Source of the DNA: an uncultured Oscillospiraceae bacterium
GTDB taxonomy: Bacteria; Bacillota; Clostridia; Oscillospirales; Oscillospiraceae
Direction of reading: 5' to 3'
DNA: 31,852 nt
Assembly: GCA_900763685.1 (NCBI GenBank)
Contig: CAAFLF010000024.1
Coordinates: 1-31,852, forward strand
Below the pieces are notes generated by a model, which was not told where the DNA came from, made no database searches, and worked only from the letters and a program-made list of their open reading frames with translations. Position numbers and translations under genes: made by a program. Below, in pieces: positions 1 through 6,866 of the stretch (positions are counted from its first letter, which is position 1; every line of letters begins with the position of its first letter).

Positions 1-477
1 AACTATCTGATAAAAAAAGTTATTACCGTCTCAAGAAAATACTCTATCTCCGTCCAAGAGATAACGCTCGGGATTGGAAGCAGTAGCATCACAGTACATT
101 ACGATAATAGTGATCGGGCTCTTGCATATAAATTGTGGGTTGAACTTAACACACGGAAAATCGGATTGGAATTCGACCAGGAAAACGATGTGATCGTGGA
201 AGTATATAATTCATGGTATGAGTATTTTCGCGTTGCTAGAGAATTGATAAAAGACTTGCCTATTGAAAAAATTGAATGTGCATCAGAATTGATAGAACTA
301 GCAACAAAAGTTCTTAACAATGGTTTACGTCCGCATCTAACAAAATGGCAAGCGCGGTACCGCAAATGGTATGAGAGCAGCGTAAAAGAAAGCGACGCTA
401 AACTTTCCCCGCAGGATATTCAAAAACAGTATCCGTATTACGATGAACTTCTCTCTGATTTAATTGAAACTAAATAA
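1..477 (+). CDS. Uncharacterised protein, C-terminal part (gene begins before the window)
   Basis: Frame 1 is open from the first base to a TAA at 475-477, so this is the last ~158 residues of a longer protein. A TTG at 133 could serve as a start, but the frame stays open and protein-like upstream with no ribosome binding site there, so a truncated longer gene is more likely. Visible character: an isoleucine/valine-rich beginning (YSISVQEITLGIGSSSITV), then a charged, aromatic-rich and probably helical region (WVELNTRKIGL, YNSWYEYFRVARELIKD, LRPHLTKWQARYRKWYE). No catalytic motif or membrane segment is seen in this part. Base composition is clearly AT-rich compared with everything after about 830, pointing to acquired DNA. 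I do not recognise a named family and assign no function. Confidence 0.6.
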   Translation, partial: NYLIKKVITVSRKYSISVQEITLGIGSSSITVHYDNSDRALAYKLWVELNTRKIGLEFDQENDVIVEVYNSWYEYFRVARELIKDLPIEKIECASELIELATKVLNNGLRPHLTKWQARYRKWYESSVKESDAKLSPQDIQKQYPYYDELLSDLIETK

Positions 478-660
478 GAGAATGATCGCTTACAAAGAGC
501 TAATGTATCAAATCGCCTTTAATAAAAAATGAAAAGTACAATGCCGTAAATGAAGGCGGTCGTATATTAAATGCTCATTTCCTGATTTATAGTAGTATAT
601 CACTAGTTTAATCGGGAGTTTGGCTCACTAGATAACATATCTGTAACGATTTATATGAAA

Positions 661-689
661 ACGCCGCCCGTTGTCCTGTTGGGCGGCGT
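661..689. terminator. Hairpin, possible bidirectional terminator
   Basis: A 9-bp perfect stem: ACGCCGCCC (661-669) pairs with GGGCGGCGT (681-689). Four A precede it, which read as TTTT on the minus strand, and the plus side is followed by T-rich sequence. It could end the partial left-edge gene, or be a backup for the leftward AraC-type gene. Confidence 0.45.
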
Positions 690-800
690 TGTTCTCGTCA
701 TTTTGAATTTTTAGAATAAATACCTCTTGCCGACTGCCAGCAAACCGTTGATATATCTGTGTTTTTTGAGATCCTATAATTACACTCCGACCAACGAAGA

Positions 801-829
801 AACCGCGGAACCATTGAGGTTCTGCGGTT
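801..829 (-). terminator. Terminator of the AraC-type regulator gene
   Basis: AACCGCGGAACC (801-812) pairs with GGTTCTGCGGTT (818-829) with one mismatch. It lies immediately past the regulator's stop codon on the minus strand and is followed there by TTTCTTCGTT. The plus-strand side is also T-rich, so it may work both ways. Confidence 0.55.
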
Positions 830-832
830 TTC

Positions 833-1735
833 TTATATTTCCGCGGCTTTGCGGGCCTTCTCAGCGCCCTCCGTCTGCCGCTTCCGGTACTCTCTGGGGG
901 ACATCCCCGTTTTCTCCCGGAAACGCTTGCCGAAATGGCTGAGATGGTCAAAGCCGACCTCCGCGGCGATGACGCTGATGGGCTCATCCGTCTGGCGCAG
1001 CCGTTCGGCGGCTTTGGCCAGCCGATACTCCGTGAGGTACCGGTAGGGCGTGGAGCGCAGAACGGTCTTGAAGCAGCGAAGACATTCGGACTTGCTGACG
1101 CTGGCGCTGGCGGCCAGGGCGTCCAGTGTGACCTCGGAGGAGTAGTGCTGGGCGATATAGCGCAAAAAGACTTCCACCCGTTCCTCGGCGGCGCTGCCCC
1201 GAGGCGGCCTTTCCGGGATGGAAACGGTCTGACTGAAGGCGAGCCAGAGCTGGCAGAGGGTCGTCAGCACCTCGTAGGGGTACCACGCCGACTTCCCCTC
1301 CTCCATGCGGCAGAGCTTCTGGAGCAGCCGCGTCACAGCGCCCTCTTCCTCCCGGATCGCCCGGATGGGAAGCTCCGGGCGACCAACGATCCGCTCCACC
1401 ATGCGTTCGGCGGGGCTTCCCGGATAGAATTTCAGGAAGCGCTCCGGGAAGAGGAAGCTCTTGTAGTGGCAGGCCGTGACCTTCCGCACCAGGTGCACCA
1501 CGTTCCGGTTGAGGAAGATGCCGTCGCCCCGCCGGAGGCGGACCCCCTCTGAGAGCGTGACGACCTCGATCTCGCCCTCCAGCACATAGATGAACTGCAG
1601 GTCCTCGTGCCAGTGCATGACCTGAAAGCCGGGGTTCCTGGGGTAGCTTTCGTCGTTGATCACTTCCAGCACCAGGTAGGGGAAGTCACTGTCCTGCTTC
1701 AGATTCACGGAGTTGAGATAGGAAGGGCCGCTCAT
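833..1735 (-). CDS. AraC/XylS-family transcriptional regulator with N-terminal cupin sensor
   Basis: A 300-residue DNA-binding regulator. The N-terminal part has the cupin signature of ligand-sensing AraC proteins (HWHEDLQFIYVLEGEIEV, residues ~41-58, followed by a GDGIFLNRNVVH stretch). The last ~100 residues are the double helix-turn-helix domain (VTLDALAASASVSKSECLR, then ISVIAAEVGFDHLSHFGKRF and GMSPREYRK). ATG at 1735 is preceded by a textbook AGGAGGTG. The gene is divergent from the alkylation-repair genes and its own promoter reads through a set of tandem repeats (1759-1815), suggesting it controls both itself and that operon. It has no Ada-type metal-binding methyl-acceptor domain, so any link to DNA alkylation would be through a different signal. 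The inducer is unknown. Confidence 0.9.
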   Translation of the reverse strand: MSGPSYLNSVNLKQDSDFPYLVLEVINDESYPRNPGFQVMHWHEDLQFIYVLEGEIEVVTLSEGVRLRRGDGIFLNRNVVHLVRKVTACHYKSFLFPERFLKFYPGSPAERMVERIVGRPELPIRAIREEEGAVTRLLQKLCRMEEGKSAWYPYEVLTTLCQLWLAFSQTVSIPERPPRGSAAEERVEVFLRYIAQHYSSEVTLDALAASASVSKSECLRCFKTVLRSTPYRYLTEYRLAKAAERLRQTDEPISVIAAEVGFDHLSHFGKRFREKTGMSPREYRKRQTEGAEKARKAAEI

Positions 1736-1758
1736 TGCGCTTCACCTCCTGGGTTGGA

Positions 1759-1815
1759 GATATTCTGATAGTAACCGGCGATATTCGGATAGAAAACGGC
1801 GGCAAACTGCGATAG
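1759..1815. promoter_or_regulatory. Tandem direct repeats, probable AraC-type operator
   Basis: Two adjacent 21-bp repeats (1759-1779 and 1780-1800) share GATATTC, GATAG and CGGC. A third, partial copy (GCGATAGAA) follows, with its GATAG at 1811-1815. The GATAG cores are 21 and 23 bp apart, i.e. two helical turns, as expected for AraC/XylS proteins, which bind tandem direct repeats. The array lies just downstream of the regulator's own start site and just upstream of a TATACT (1819-1824) that could be the -10 of the repair operon and lacks a good -35. Confidence 0.55.
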
Positions 1816-1816
1816 A

Positions 1817-1845
1817 ATTATACTCGACAAAGGGCCTGAAGTCAA
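1817..1845 (-). promoter_or_regulatory. Sigma-A promoter of the AraC-type gene
   Basis: On the minus strand, TTGACT (-35, plus coordinates 1840-1845) and TATAAT (-10, 1817-1822) are separated by exactly 17 bases. It is one of the best consensus matches in the window. Transcription would start near 1810 and run leftward through the repeat array. Confidence 0.7.
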
Positions 1846-1859
1846 TGGGGGTGATGCGG

Positions 1860-2504
1860 ATGTACTTTGACTATGGGGAGACGGAGCTCTCCTACCTGCG
1901 GAAAAAGGACAAGCGGCTATGCGAGGTCATTGACCGGGTGGGGCATATCTACCGTGCCGCGGACCCGGACCTCTTCTCCGCAGTCATCCACCACATCATC
2001 GGGCAGCAGATCTCCACAAAGGCGCAGGATACCGTCTGGCGGCGGATGCGGGAGACCCTGGGCGATGTGAATGCCGAGACCATCCTCTCGGCGGGGGTCC
2101 CGGCGCTGCGGGCCCTGGGCATGACCTTCCGTAAGGCGGAGTACATCACGGACTTCGCCGGAAAGGTCCACAGCGGCGCCTTTGATCTGGACGCCGTGGA
2201 GCGTATGAGTGACGAGGACGCCATCCGGGCGCTGAGCGGCCTGAAAGGCGTCGGCGTCTGGACGGCGGAGATGATCCTGCTCTTCTGCCTGCGGCGGCCG
2301 GATATCCTCAGCTATGACGACCTGGCCATTCGGCGGGGGCTGCGGATGGTCTATCACCATCGGGAGATCAGCCGGGAGCGGTTCGAGAGGTACCGCCGCC
2401 GCTTTCACCCCTACGGCAGCGTGGCGAGCCTCTACCTCTGGGCGGTGGCCGGCGGCGCGATCCCGAAAATGAGGGACCGCGGAGGCGGGAGTGGAGGAAA
2501 ATGA
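1860..2504 (+). CDS. DNA-3-methyladenine glycosylase II-like (AlkA, HhH-GPD superfamily)
   Basis: Base-excision-repair glycosylase that removes alkylated bases such as 3-methyladenine. The N-terminal half has DLFSAVIHHIIGQQISTKAQ, typical of the HhH-GPD fold. The helix-hairpin-helix is LKGVGVWTAEMIL. The catalytic aspartate is the second Asp of SYDDLAIRRGL (about residue 154). ATG 1860 is chosen because GGGGGTG lies about 6 bases upstream; ATG 1845 is in frame five codons earlier but has a poorer site and would leave only a very short leader if TATACT (1819-1824) is the -10. It has 214 residues, the usual size of short AlkA-like enzymes without the N-terminal TBP-like domain. It is first in an apparent operon with an O6-alkylguanine methyltransferase, which supports a role in alkylation repair. 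Confidence 0.87.
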   Translation: MYFDYGETELSYLRKKDKRLCEVIDRVGHIYRAADPDLFSAVIHHIIGQQISTKAQDTVWRRMRETLGDVNAETILSAGVPALRALGMTFRKAEYITDFAGKVHSGAFDLDAVERMSDEDAIRALSGLKGVGVWTAEMILLFCLRRPDILSYDDLAIRRGLRMVYHHREISRERFERYRRRFHPYGSVASLYLWAVAGGAIPKMRDRGGGSGGK

Positions 2505-2532
2505 AATGACGGTATTCTTGGAGGCGTGAGCC

Positions 2533-3066
2533 ATGACTTTCATTCAGCATTACCGGTCCCCGCTGGGCGGCATCCTGCTGGCGGCGGATGAGGCCGGACT
2601 GACCGGCCTCTGGTTTGATGGGGAGAAGTACTTTGCCGACAATCTCCCGGCGAGGCATACGGTGGGGGAGACGCCCATCCTCGCCGAGACCAAGCGCTGG
2701 CTGGATATCTACTTCACCGGCAGAGAACCCGGCTTCCTGCCGCCGCTGCACCCCATCGGCTCTGCGTTCCGGCAGTCTGTGTGGGAGCTCCTCCTGCGGA
2801 TCCCCTACGGCCAGACCACCACCTACGGTGAGATCGCCCGGCAACTTGCTGCGAAGCGGGGGCTTGCCCGGATATCCGCCCAGGCGGTGGGCGGCGCCGT
2901 GGGACACAACGAGATCTCCATCCTCATCCCCTGCCACCGGGTGGTCGGCATGAGCGGCAGTCTGACCGGGTATGCCAGCGGGATCTCGAAGAAGGCAAAG
3001 CTGCTGGAGCTGGAGCGGGCGGATATGAACGCCCTCTTCATTCCGAAGAGAGGGACAGCCCTCTGA
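2533..3066 (+). CDS. ogt: Methylated-DNA--[protein]-cysteine S-methyltransferase
   Basis: Suicide repair protein that transfers the alkyl group from O6-alkylguanine to its own cysteine. The active-site motif IPCHRVVG is present with Cys about residue 134. It is preceded by SAQAVGGAVGHN and followed by GSLTGYASG, as in the family; the Pro usual after GHN is replaced by Glu. The helix-turn-helix region IPYGQTTTYGEIARQLA lies about residues 95-112. It has 177 residues, the normal length for the Ogt type without an Ada domain. GGAGG lies 8 bases before the ATG, and the gap to the upstream glycosylase gene is 28 bases, so the two are almost certainly co-transcribed. Confidence 0.95.
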   Translation: MTFIQHYRSPLGGILLAADEAGLTGLWFDGEKYFADNLPARHTVGETPILAETKRWLDIYFTGREPGFLPPLHPIGSAFRQSVWELLLRIPYGQTTTYGEIARQLAAKRGLARISAQAVGGAVGHNEISILIPCHRVVGMSGSLTGYASGISKKAKLLELERADMNALFIPKRGTAL

Positions 3067-3142
3067 GGGACTGCCATCCGCTATGTGGAGACAGGAACCG
3101 GCGTTGACCGGAGCGATACGGAAAAGAAAGGACGGGAGAACG

Positions 3143-3943
3143 ATGCGATCAAGCAATCAGGCGGAGATCCAGCGAGCGTTCACGCGGCAGGCCGATGGAT
3201 TTGAGAGTGACAGGATGCATTTTTCCAGGAAAGCGTACTTGGATGACCTCGCCGCGAAGATCGGCGTCAGCGGGGAGGACGCTGTTTTGGAGGTGGCCGC
3301 CGGGACCTGCGCCTGCGGCCGGGCCATCGCGCCATCCGCGGGATGGGTGGTTTGCCTGGATATGACGCCCGCCATGCTCTCCGTGGGCAAGGCGGAGGCG
3401 GAGAAGGCGGCGCTCGGAAACATGACCTTTGTGCTGGGCGACGCGGCGGGACTGCCGTTTCTGGACGATAGCTTTGACGTCGTCCTCTCCCGGCTGGCGT
3501 TCCACCACTTCCCGGAGGTGGAGGGCCCCTTCGCTGAAATGGTCCGTGTCCTGCGGCCCGGCGGCAGGCTGGCCCTCATCGATATGGAGGCGGCGGAACC
3601 GTCCCTGCGGGAGACCGAGGACGGGATCGAGCGGGAGCGGGATCCCTCCCATGTCCGCAACCTCAGCCGGGACGAGATGCTGGCGCTCTTTGAAAAGCAC
3701 GGCCTCGCCGTGGAGCGCCGGGAGGCGGCCCGGATCCCGGTGAGCCTGGATAACTGGCTGGCCCTGACGAAAACGCCAGCTGACACGGGGCGGCGGATCA
3801 CGTCGCGGATGGAGAACGAGATACGGGGCGGTGAGAAGACCGGCTTCCGGCCCTATCTCCAGGGGACGGAGCTCCGGTTTGAGCAGAGATGGGTCATGAT
3901 CGTCGGCAGAAAGGGGAAACCCAGCGGCGAGGCGGACCAGTAG
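3143..3943 (+). CDS. Class I SAM-dependent methyltransferase (Methyltransf_11/UbiE-like)
   Basis: A 266-residue methyltransferase. Motif I is VLEVAAGTCACGRAI (residues ~48-62). The acidic loop is CLDMTPAML, and the motif IV region is LPFLDDSFDVVLSRLAFHHF, with VLRPGGRLALIDM after it. ATG 3143 is chosen because GGGAG lies 4-5 bases upstream; the frame opens 20 codons earlier but without a ribosome binding site. The gap to ogt is 76 bases with no terminator, so it is probably the third gene of the repair operon. The substrate cannot be told from sequence; small-molecule methylation is typical of this group. A strong terminator follows. Confidence 0.85.
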   Translation: MRSSNQAEIQRAFTRQADGFESDRMHFSRKAYLDDLAAKIGVSGEDAVLEVAAGTCACGRAIAPSAGWVVCLDMTPAMLSVGKAEAEKAALGNMTFVLGDAAGLPFLDDSFDVVLSRLAFHHFPEVEGPFAEMVRVLRPGGRLALIDMEAAEPSLRETEDGIERERDPSHVRNLSRDEMLALFEKHGLAVERREAARIPVSLDNWLALTKTPADTGRRITSRMENEIRGGEKTGFRPYLQGTELRFEQRWVMIVGRKGKPSGEADQ

Positions 3944-3952
3944 AAAGGAAAA

Positions 3953-3977
3953 AGCGGAGCGGCAATGCCGCTCCGCT
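3953..3977. terminator. Bidirectional terminator between converging operons
   Basis: A perfect 11-bp stem, AGCGGAGCGGC (3953-3963) with GCCGCTCCGCT (3967-3977) and loop AAT. CTCTTTT follows on the plus strand; the minus strand side reads TTTTCC. It ends both the rightward repair operon and the leftward MarR operon. Confidence 0.85.
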
Positions 3978-3983
3978 CTCTTT

Positions 3984-4526
3984 TCATTCCGCCAGGTCCC
4001 GGCCCAGCTGATAGGCCTGGTCCATGGCCGGGGAGTTCCGGATGTCGCCCGCGTCATTGGCGTTGGTGCCAAGGATCACGCCGCCCTCCACGGCCTCCGG
4101 CACGCGGCAGGTGAAGCCCCGGAGGGACGCCAGCATGGTCTCAGTAAGGGCATCGTCCGGCGCGGCGCAGGTGACAAGGAAGCAGAAGGTCTTTCCCACC
4201 AGCTGGGAGTAGAAGGCGTACGTCCGGTCCAGCACCGCCTTCAGCTGGGCGGGCATGGAGTAGAAGTAGATGGGGGAGGCCAGGACGATGATGTCCGCCG
4301 CCAGCATGGCTTCCCGGATCTCCGCCATGTCGTCGGTCTGGACGCAGGCGCCGCCGTTGCGGTAGCAGGCGTTGCAGCCGAGGCAGCCGGCGACCCGCTT
4401 CCGGGCCGCGGCGATGCGTGTCACGGTATGACCGGCCTCCTCCGCTCCCCGGGCGAAGGCGTCGCTGAGAAGGTGGGAGTTGCCGTTGGGCCGGGGACTG
4501 CCTTCCAAGATGAGAACGTTCTTCAT
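3984..4526 (-). CDS. Flavodoxin-fold NAD(P)H-dependent FMN reductase / iron-sulfur flavoprotein-like
   Basis: A 180-residue flavodoxin-fold protein. The FMN phosphate loop is GSPRPNGNS (residues ~9-17) and the flavin-binding loop is ASPIYFYSMPAQLKAVLDR. Between them lies a compact cysteine cluster, C48-x2-C51-x2-C54-x6-C61, followed by DDM. That spacing fits the CX2CX2CX4-7C motif known for archaeal Isf iron-sulfur flavoproteins, so a [4Fe-4S] cluster is plausible but inferred. ATG 4526 is chosen for its AGGAGGTCCCT upstream; the longer frame back to 4553 extends into the inserted 280-bp repeat and is not original. Last gene of the MarR operon; probably reduces quinones or other electrophiles, or passes electrons. 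Confidence 0.85.
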   Translation of the reverse strand: MKNVLILEGSPRPNGNSHLLSDAFARGAEEAGHTVTRIAAARKRVAGCLGCNACYRNGGACVQTDDMAEIREAMLAADIIVLASPIYFYSMPAQLKAVLDRTYAFYSQLVGKTFCFLVTCAAPDDALTETMLASLRGFTCRVPEAVEGGVILGTNANDAGDIRNSPAMDQAYQLGRDLAE

Positions 4527-4539
4527 AGGGACCTCCTTA

Positions 4540-4819
4540 CCCTCGGTTGACAAGGGTTGACAAGGGCAGACGCGCTTTCCGACGGCCCTGATGGGCGCTG
4601 GATGTCGTCATCGTCCTAGGCGGGCGTCAGCCCGCCGTCGTCCTCATCCTCGCCAGAGCCCATCATTGCTCGCCGGAAAGTCCTTCGGAGTTTTTCGGGA
4701 GCGGAAACGGCGGCCGGCGAGGCGGACGAGGCAGCCGGGCTGGCGCCCGGCAACAAGGAAAACGAAGCTGGTGGTCGTTTCAGCCCCGGAAAACCGTGTT
4801 TGCCCTTATCAACCGAGGG
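4540..4819. mobile_element. 280-bp MITE-like element with terminal inverted repeats and TA flanks
   Basis: The ends are inverted repeats: CCCTCGGTTGACAAGGG (4540-4556) and its reverse complement with one change (4803-4819). Weaker similarity runs further inward once a 10-bp tandem duplication (GGTTGACAAG, 4545-4564) is allowed for. TA flanks each side (4538-4539, 4820-4821), the target duplication of IS630/Tc1-mariner elements. The interior has no credible gene but several hairpins (4591-4601 with 4653-4663; 4619-4636; 4734-4750). Joining the flanks through one TA gives GGGTAAGGAGGTCCCTATG: a TAA stop for the upstream gene and the ribosome binding site and start of the downstream gene. This restoration of a compact gene junction is strong evidence for insertion. 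The transposase family is inferred from the TA only. Confidence 0.75.
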
Positions 4820-5421
4820 TACCCGTTGGTGATGCCCAGGCTCTCGTTGGCGCCCAGGGTCTCGTTTCGGACGATGTCGGCCATGCACTGGGCGATGGCC
4901 GCCCGGTCCACGGTCCAGCAGGCGGGTTTCTCCCCCTCCCGGGTCAGGGCGTAGCTCTCGCCCTCCCCATCCCGGATGCCGGGACAGCGCAGCAGGGTAG
5001 TGGCGGCGGAGCTGGCGGCGATGGTGTCCGCCGCCTGGATATACTCCGGCATCTTCTTCGCAAGCTGATTGAGCATGATGCCATGCAGCCCCTTGATCTC
5101 GTGGTGGATGTCCGTGCCGGTGATCCAGACGATCCGGTGGACGGAGGTCTCCTCCAGGGCGGAGACGATGTTTCTCGCCATGGTCAGCACGTCCCCCTCC
5201 AGGGAGCAGAGCAGGATGTCCTGGCCCTCCATGGCCCGCTTCACATCCTCCCTCTTCAGGGCGTCGCCCTGGAGGATATGGGTGTCGCCCAGATCCATGT
5301 CCCCGAACTTCCCGGGGTTCCGGACGAAGACGGAGAGCTGGACGTCCGGCTCTTGCGGCATCTTCCGGGTGAGGTACTTGCCGGTGTGTCCGGCGGCGCC
5401 AAAGATCACGACTTTCTTCAT
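4780..5421 (-). CDS. NAD(P)-binding oxidoreductase (atypical SDR, NmrA/YwnB-like)
   Basis: A 213-residue Rossmann-fold protein with the dinucleotide motif VVIFGAAGHTGKYL (G8, G11, G14) at the N-terminus. It has the usual features of short atypical SDR proteins of the NAD(P)H-binding family (LQGDALKREDVKRAMEGQD, HRIVWITGTDIHHE), with no classical YxxxK. ATG 5421 is preferred over the in-frame ATG 5430 because AAAGGA lies 8 bases upstream. Its last 13 codons (YPRLIRANTVFRG) are supplied by the inserted 280-bp element; the ancestral protein most likely ended at ...GITNG with TAA. It starts 17 bases after the MATE gene, in the same MarR operon. The substrate is unknown. Confidence 0.85.
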   Translation of the reverse strand: MKKVVIFGAAGHTGKYLTRKMPQEPDVQLSVFVRNPGKFGDMDLGDTHILQGDALKREDVKRAMEGQDILLCSLEGDVLTMARNIVSALEETSVHRIVWITGTDIHHEIKGLHGIMLNQLAKKMPEYIQAADTIAASSAATTLLRCPGIRDGEGESYALTREGEKPACWTVDRAAIAQCMADIVRNETLGANESLGITNGYPRLIRANTVFRG

Positions 5422-5438
5422 AACGATCATCCTTTCTG

Positions 5439-6786
5439 TCAGTTGACAGCCATTTCCGGCTGCCAGAGGGGACGGAACCTGCGGAAGTAGTAGAGGCTCA
5501 TGGTGACGCTGAGGATCTCACCCGCGGCCAGGGAAAGCCACACGCCGTCCATCCCCCAGAGGCGGGGCAGCACCAGCACCGGCAGCACCATAAAGACGAT
5601 GGTCCGGCAGAAGGAGAGGATGGCGGAGGTCCGGCCGTCATTCAGGGCGGTGAACCAGCCGGAGGCGAAGATGTTGCAGGCCATCATCACGAAGCTGACG
5701 GCGGCGATACGGAAGCCCCGGAGGGCCACGGCGGCCACATGGGCGTTGCCCTTGGCGAAAACGTCCACCACTGCGCCGCCGAAGAGGTAGCTGGCGGCGG
5801 TGACCGCCAGGGCGGTGACACCCAGAGTCCGGACGCTGATGCGAAAGAGCCGCTGGAGCCGGGCGGTATCGCCCTTGCCCAGGTTATAGCTCACCACCGA
5901 GGAGATGCCGTTGATATACCCCCGGAAGAGCCCGCCGAAGAGGCCCTGGGCGTACCAGATGATGGTGAGGGAGGCCACGCCGTCCGACCCGCCCAGGTCC
6001 ATGAGGATGCGGTTAAAGAGGATGGTGACCACGGAGAAGGCCAGGACGCTGACCATCTCCGAGGCGCCGTTGGCGCAGCTCTGCAGCAGGGTCCTGGGCC
6101 GCCATTTTGGCCGGACCACATAGAGGGCCAGGTCCCGGCGGACACAGAAAAAGACCGTTCCCACCAGGGAGGGGAAGGCGTAGCCGATGCTGGTGGCGAT
6201 GGCCGCCCCATGAGCCCCAGCCGAAGACCGCCATGAAAAGCCGGTCCAGCACGATGTTCAGCACCCCGCCGATGACGGAGAGGGCCGCCCCCAGCCCCGC
6301 CCGTCCCACGGTGATGAAGCTCAGCTGGAACACCATGCCGAAGACGGCGAAGGGGATGGAGACCAGCACCGGGACCATGTAGTCCCGGCAGTAGGGGAGC
6401 AGGGCCTCGTCCGAGCCCAGGAAGCGGCAGAGGGGGTCCAGGAAGAGGAAGCAGAGGAAGGCCAGCACCACGCTGAAGGCGAAGGCCACCGCCATCAGGA
6501 GGGAGAAGTCCTCCCGGGCTTCCGGCCCCTTGCCCTCCCCCAGCTTTTTCGCGACCAAAGCGTTGCCTCCGGTGCCGAACATCATGCCGAGGGCGGAGGC
6601 GAGATACGTCATGGGCAGGGTGATGTTGATGGCGGAGAGGGCGTCCGTGTCCACCCAGCGGGCTACGAAAATGCCGTCCACGGTGGTGTAGAGGTTCGCG
6701 AAGATGCTGGAGAAAATGGTGGGCAGGGCGAAGAGCAGCAGCCAGCGGAAGCTGACTTCATGCTCCAGTTTCATTTGCGGTTCCAC
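5439..6786 (-). pseudogene. MATE-family efflux transporter, frameshifted
   Basis: Two overlapping frames together make a full MATE (MOP superfamily) multidrug/Na+ antiporter of about 449 codons. The N-terminal half (VSFRWLLLFALPTIFSSIF ... VLDRLFMAVFGWG) breaks at about 6206-6220. The C-terminal half continues in another frame (GAAIATSIGYAFPSLVGTV ... to the end). The total length is 1 modulo 3, so one base is extra (for example in the GGGG run) or two are missing (for example GC, giving the usual WGAHGAAIAT). GTG 6786 is the start, with AAAGGAG 7 bases upstream. It may be a true mutation or a sequence error. It lies 80 bases after marR and 17 bases before the oxidoreductase gene, so it belongs to a MarR-controlled efflux/detoxification operon. 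Confidence 0.85.
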
Positions 6787-6827
6787 GGGAAGTCTCCTTT
6801 GTCAGAAAATTGGTCAAAATGGGATAT

Positions 6828-6843
6828 GGTCCCACTTGGGACG
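6828..6843. promoter_or_regulatory. Candidate MarR operator between marR and the MATE gene
   Basis: An inverted repeat, GTCCCA-CT-TGGGAC (6829-6842), lies upstream of the MATE gene. A related sequence, GGTCCAAACTCGTACC (7334-7349), lies at the marR start site, and both share ATGGTCC. MarR proteins bind such 16-20 bp imperfect palindromes. Prediction only. Confidence 0.35.
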
Positions 6844-6866
6844 AAATGGCCGAGGGAAAAGGGGCC

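Larger units (their letters stand above)
478..832. other. AT-rich intergenic region at the composition boundary
   Basis: No convincing gene. The sequence is AT-rich up to about 655, then two hairpins appear (661-689 and 801-829) before the end of the AraC-type gene. The change in composition falls here, so this may be the edge of an acquired segment. A TCACTAG heptamer occurs twice (about 600 and 626), but that is too short to call an attachment site. Confidence 0.5.

Noticed and set aside
133..477. A complete 114-residue gene starting at TTG 133
   Set aside because: The frame is open to the window edge, is protein-like upstream, and TTG has no ribosome binding site. A truncated longer gene fits better.
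598..635. TCACTAG direct repeats as an attachment site
   Set aside because: Seven bases only, close together in AT-rich DNA, without an adjacent integrase.
833..1735. The AraC-type regulator as an Ada/AdaA protein
   Set aside because: There is no N-terminal metal-binding cysteine domain; the N-terminus is a cupin.
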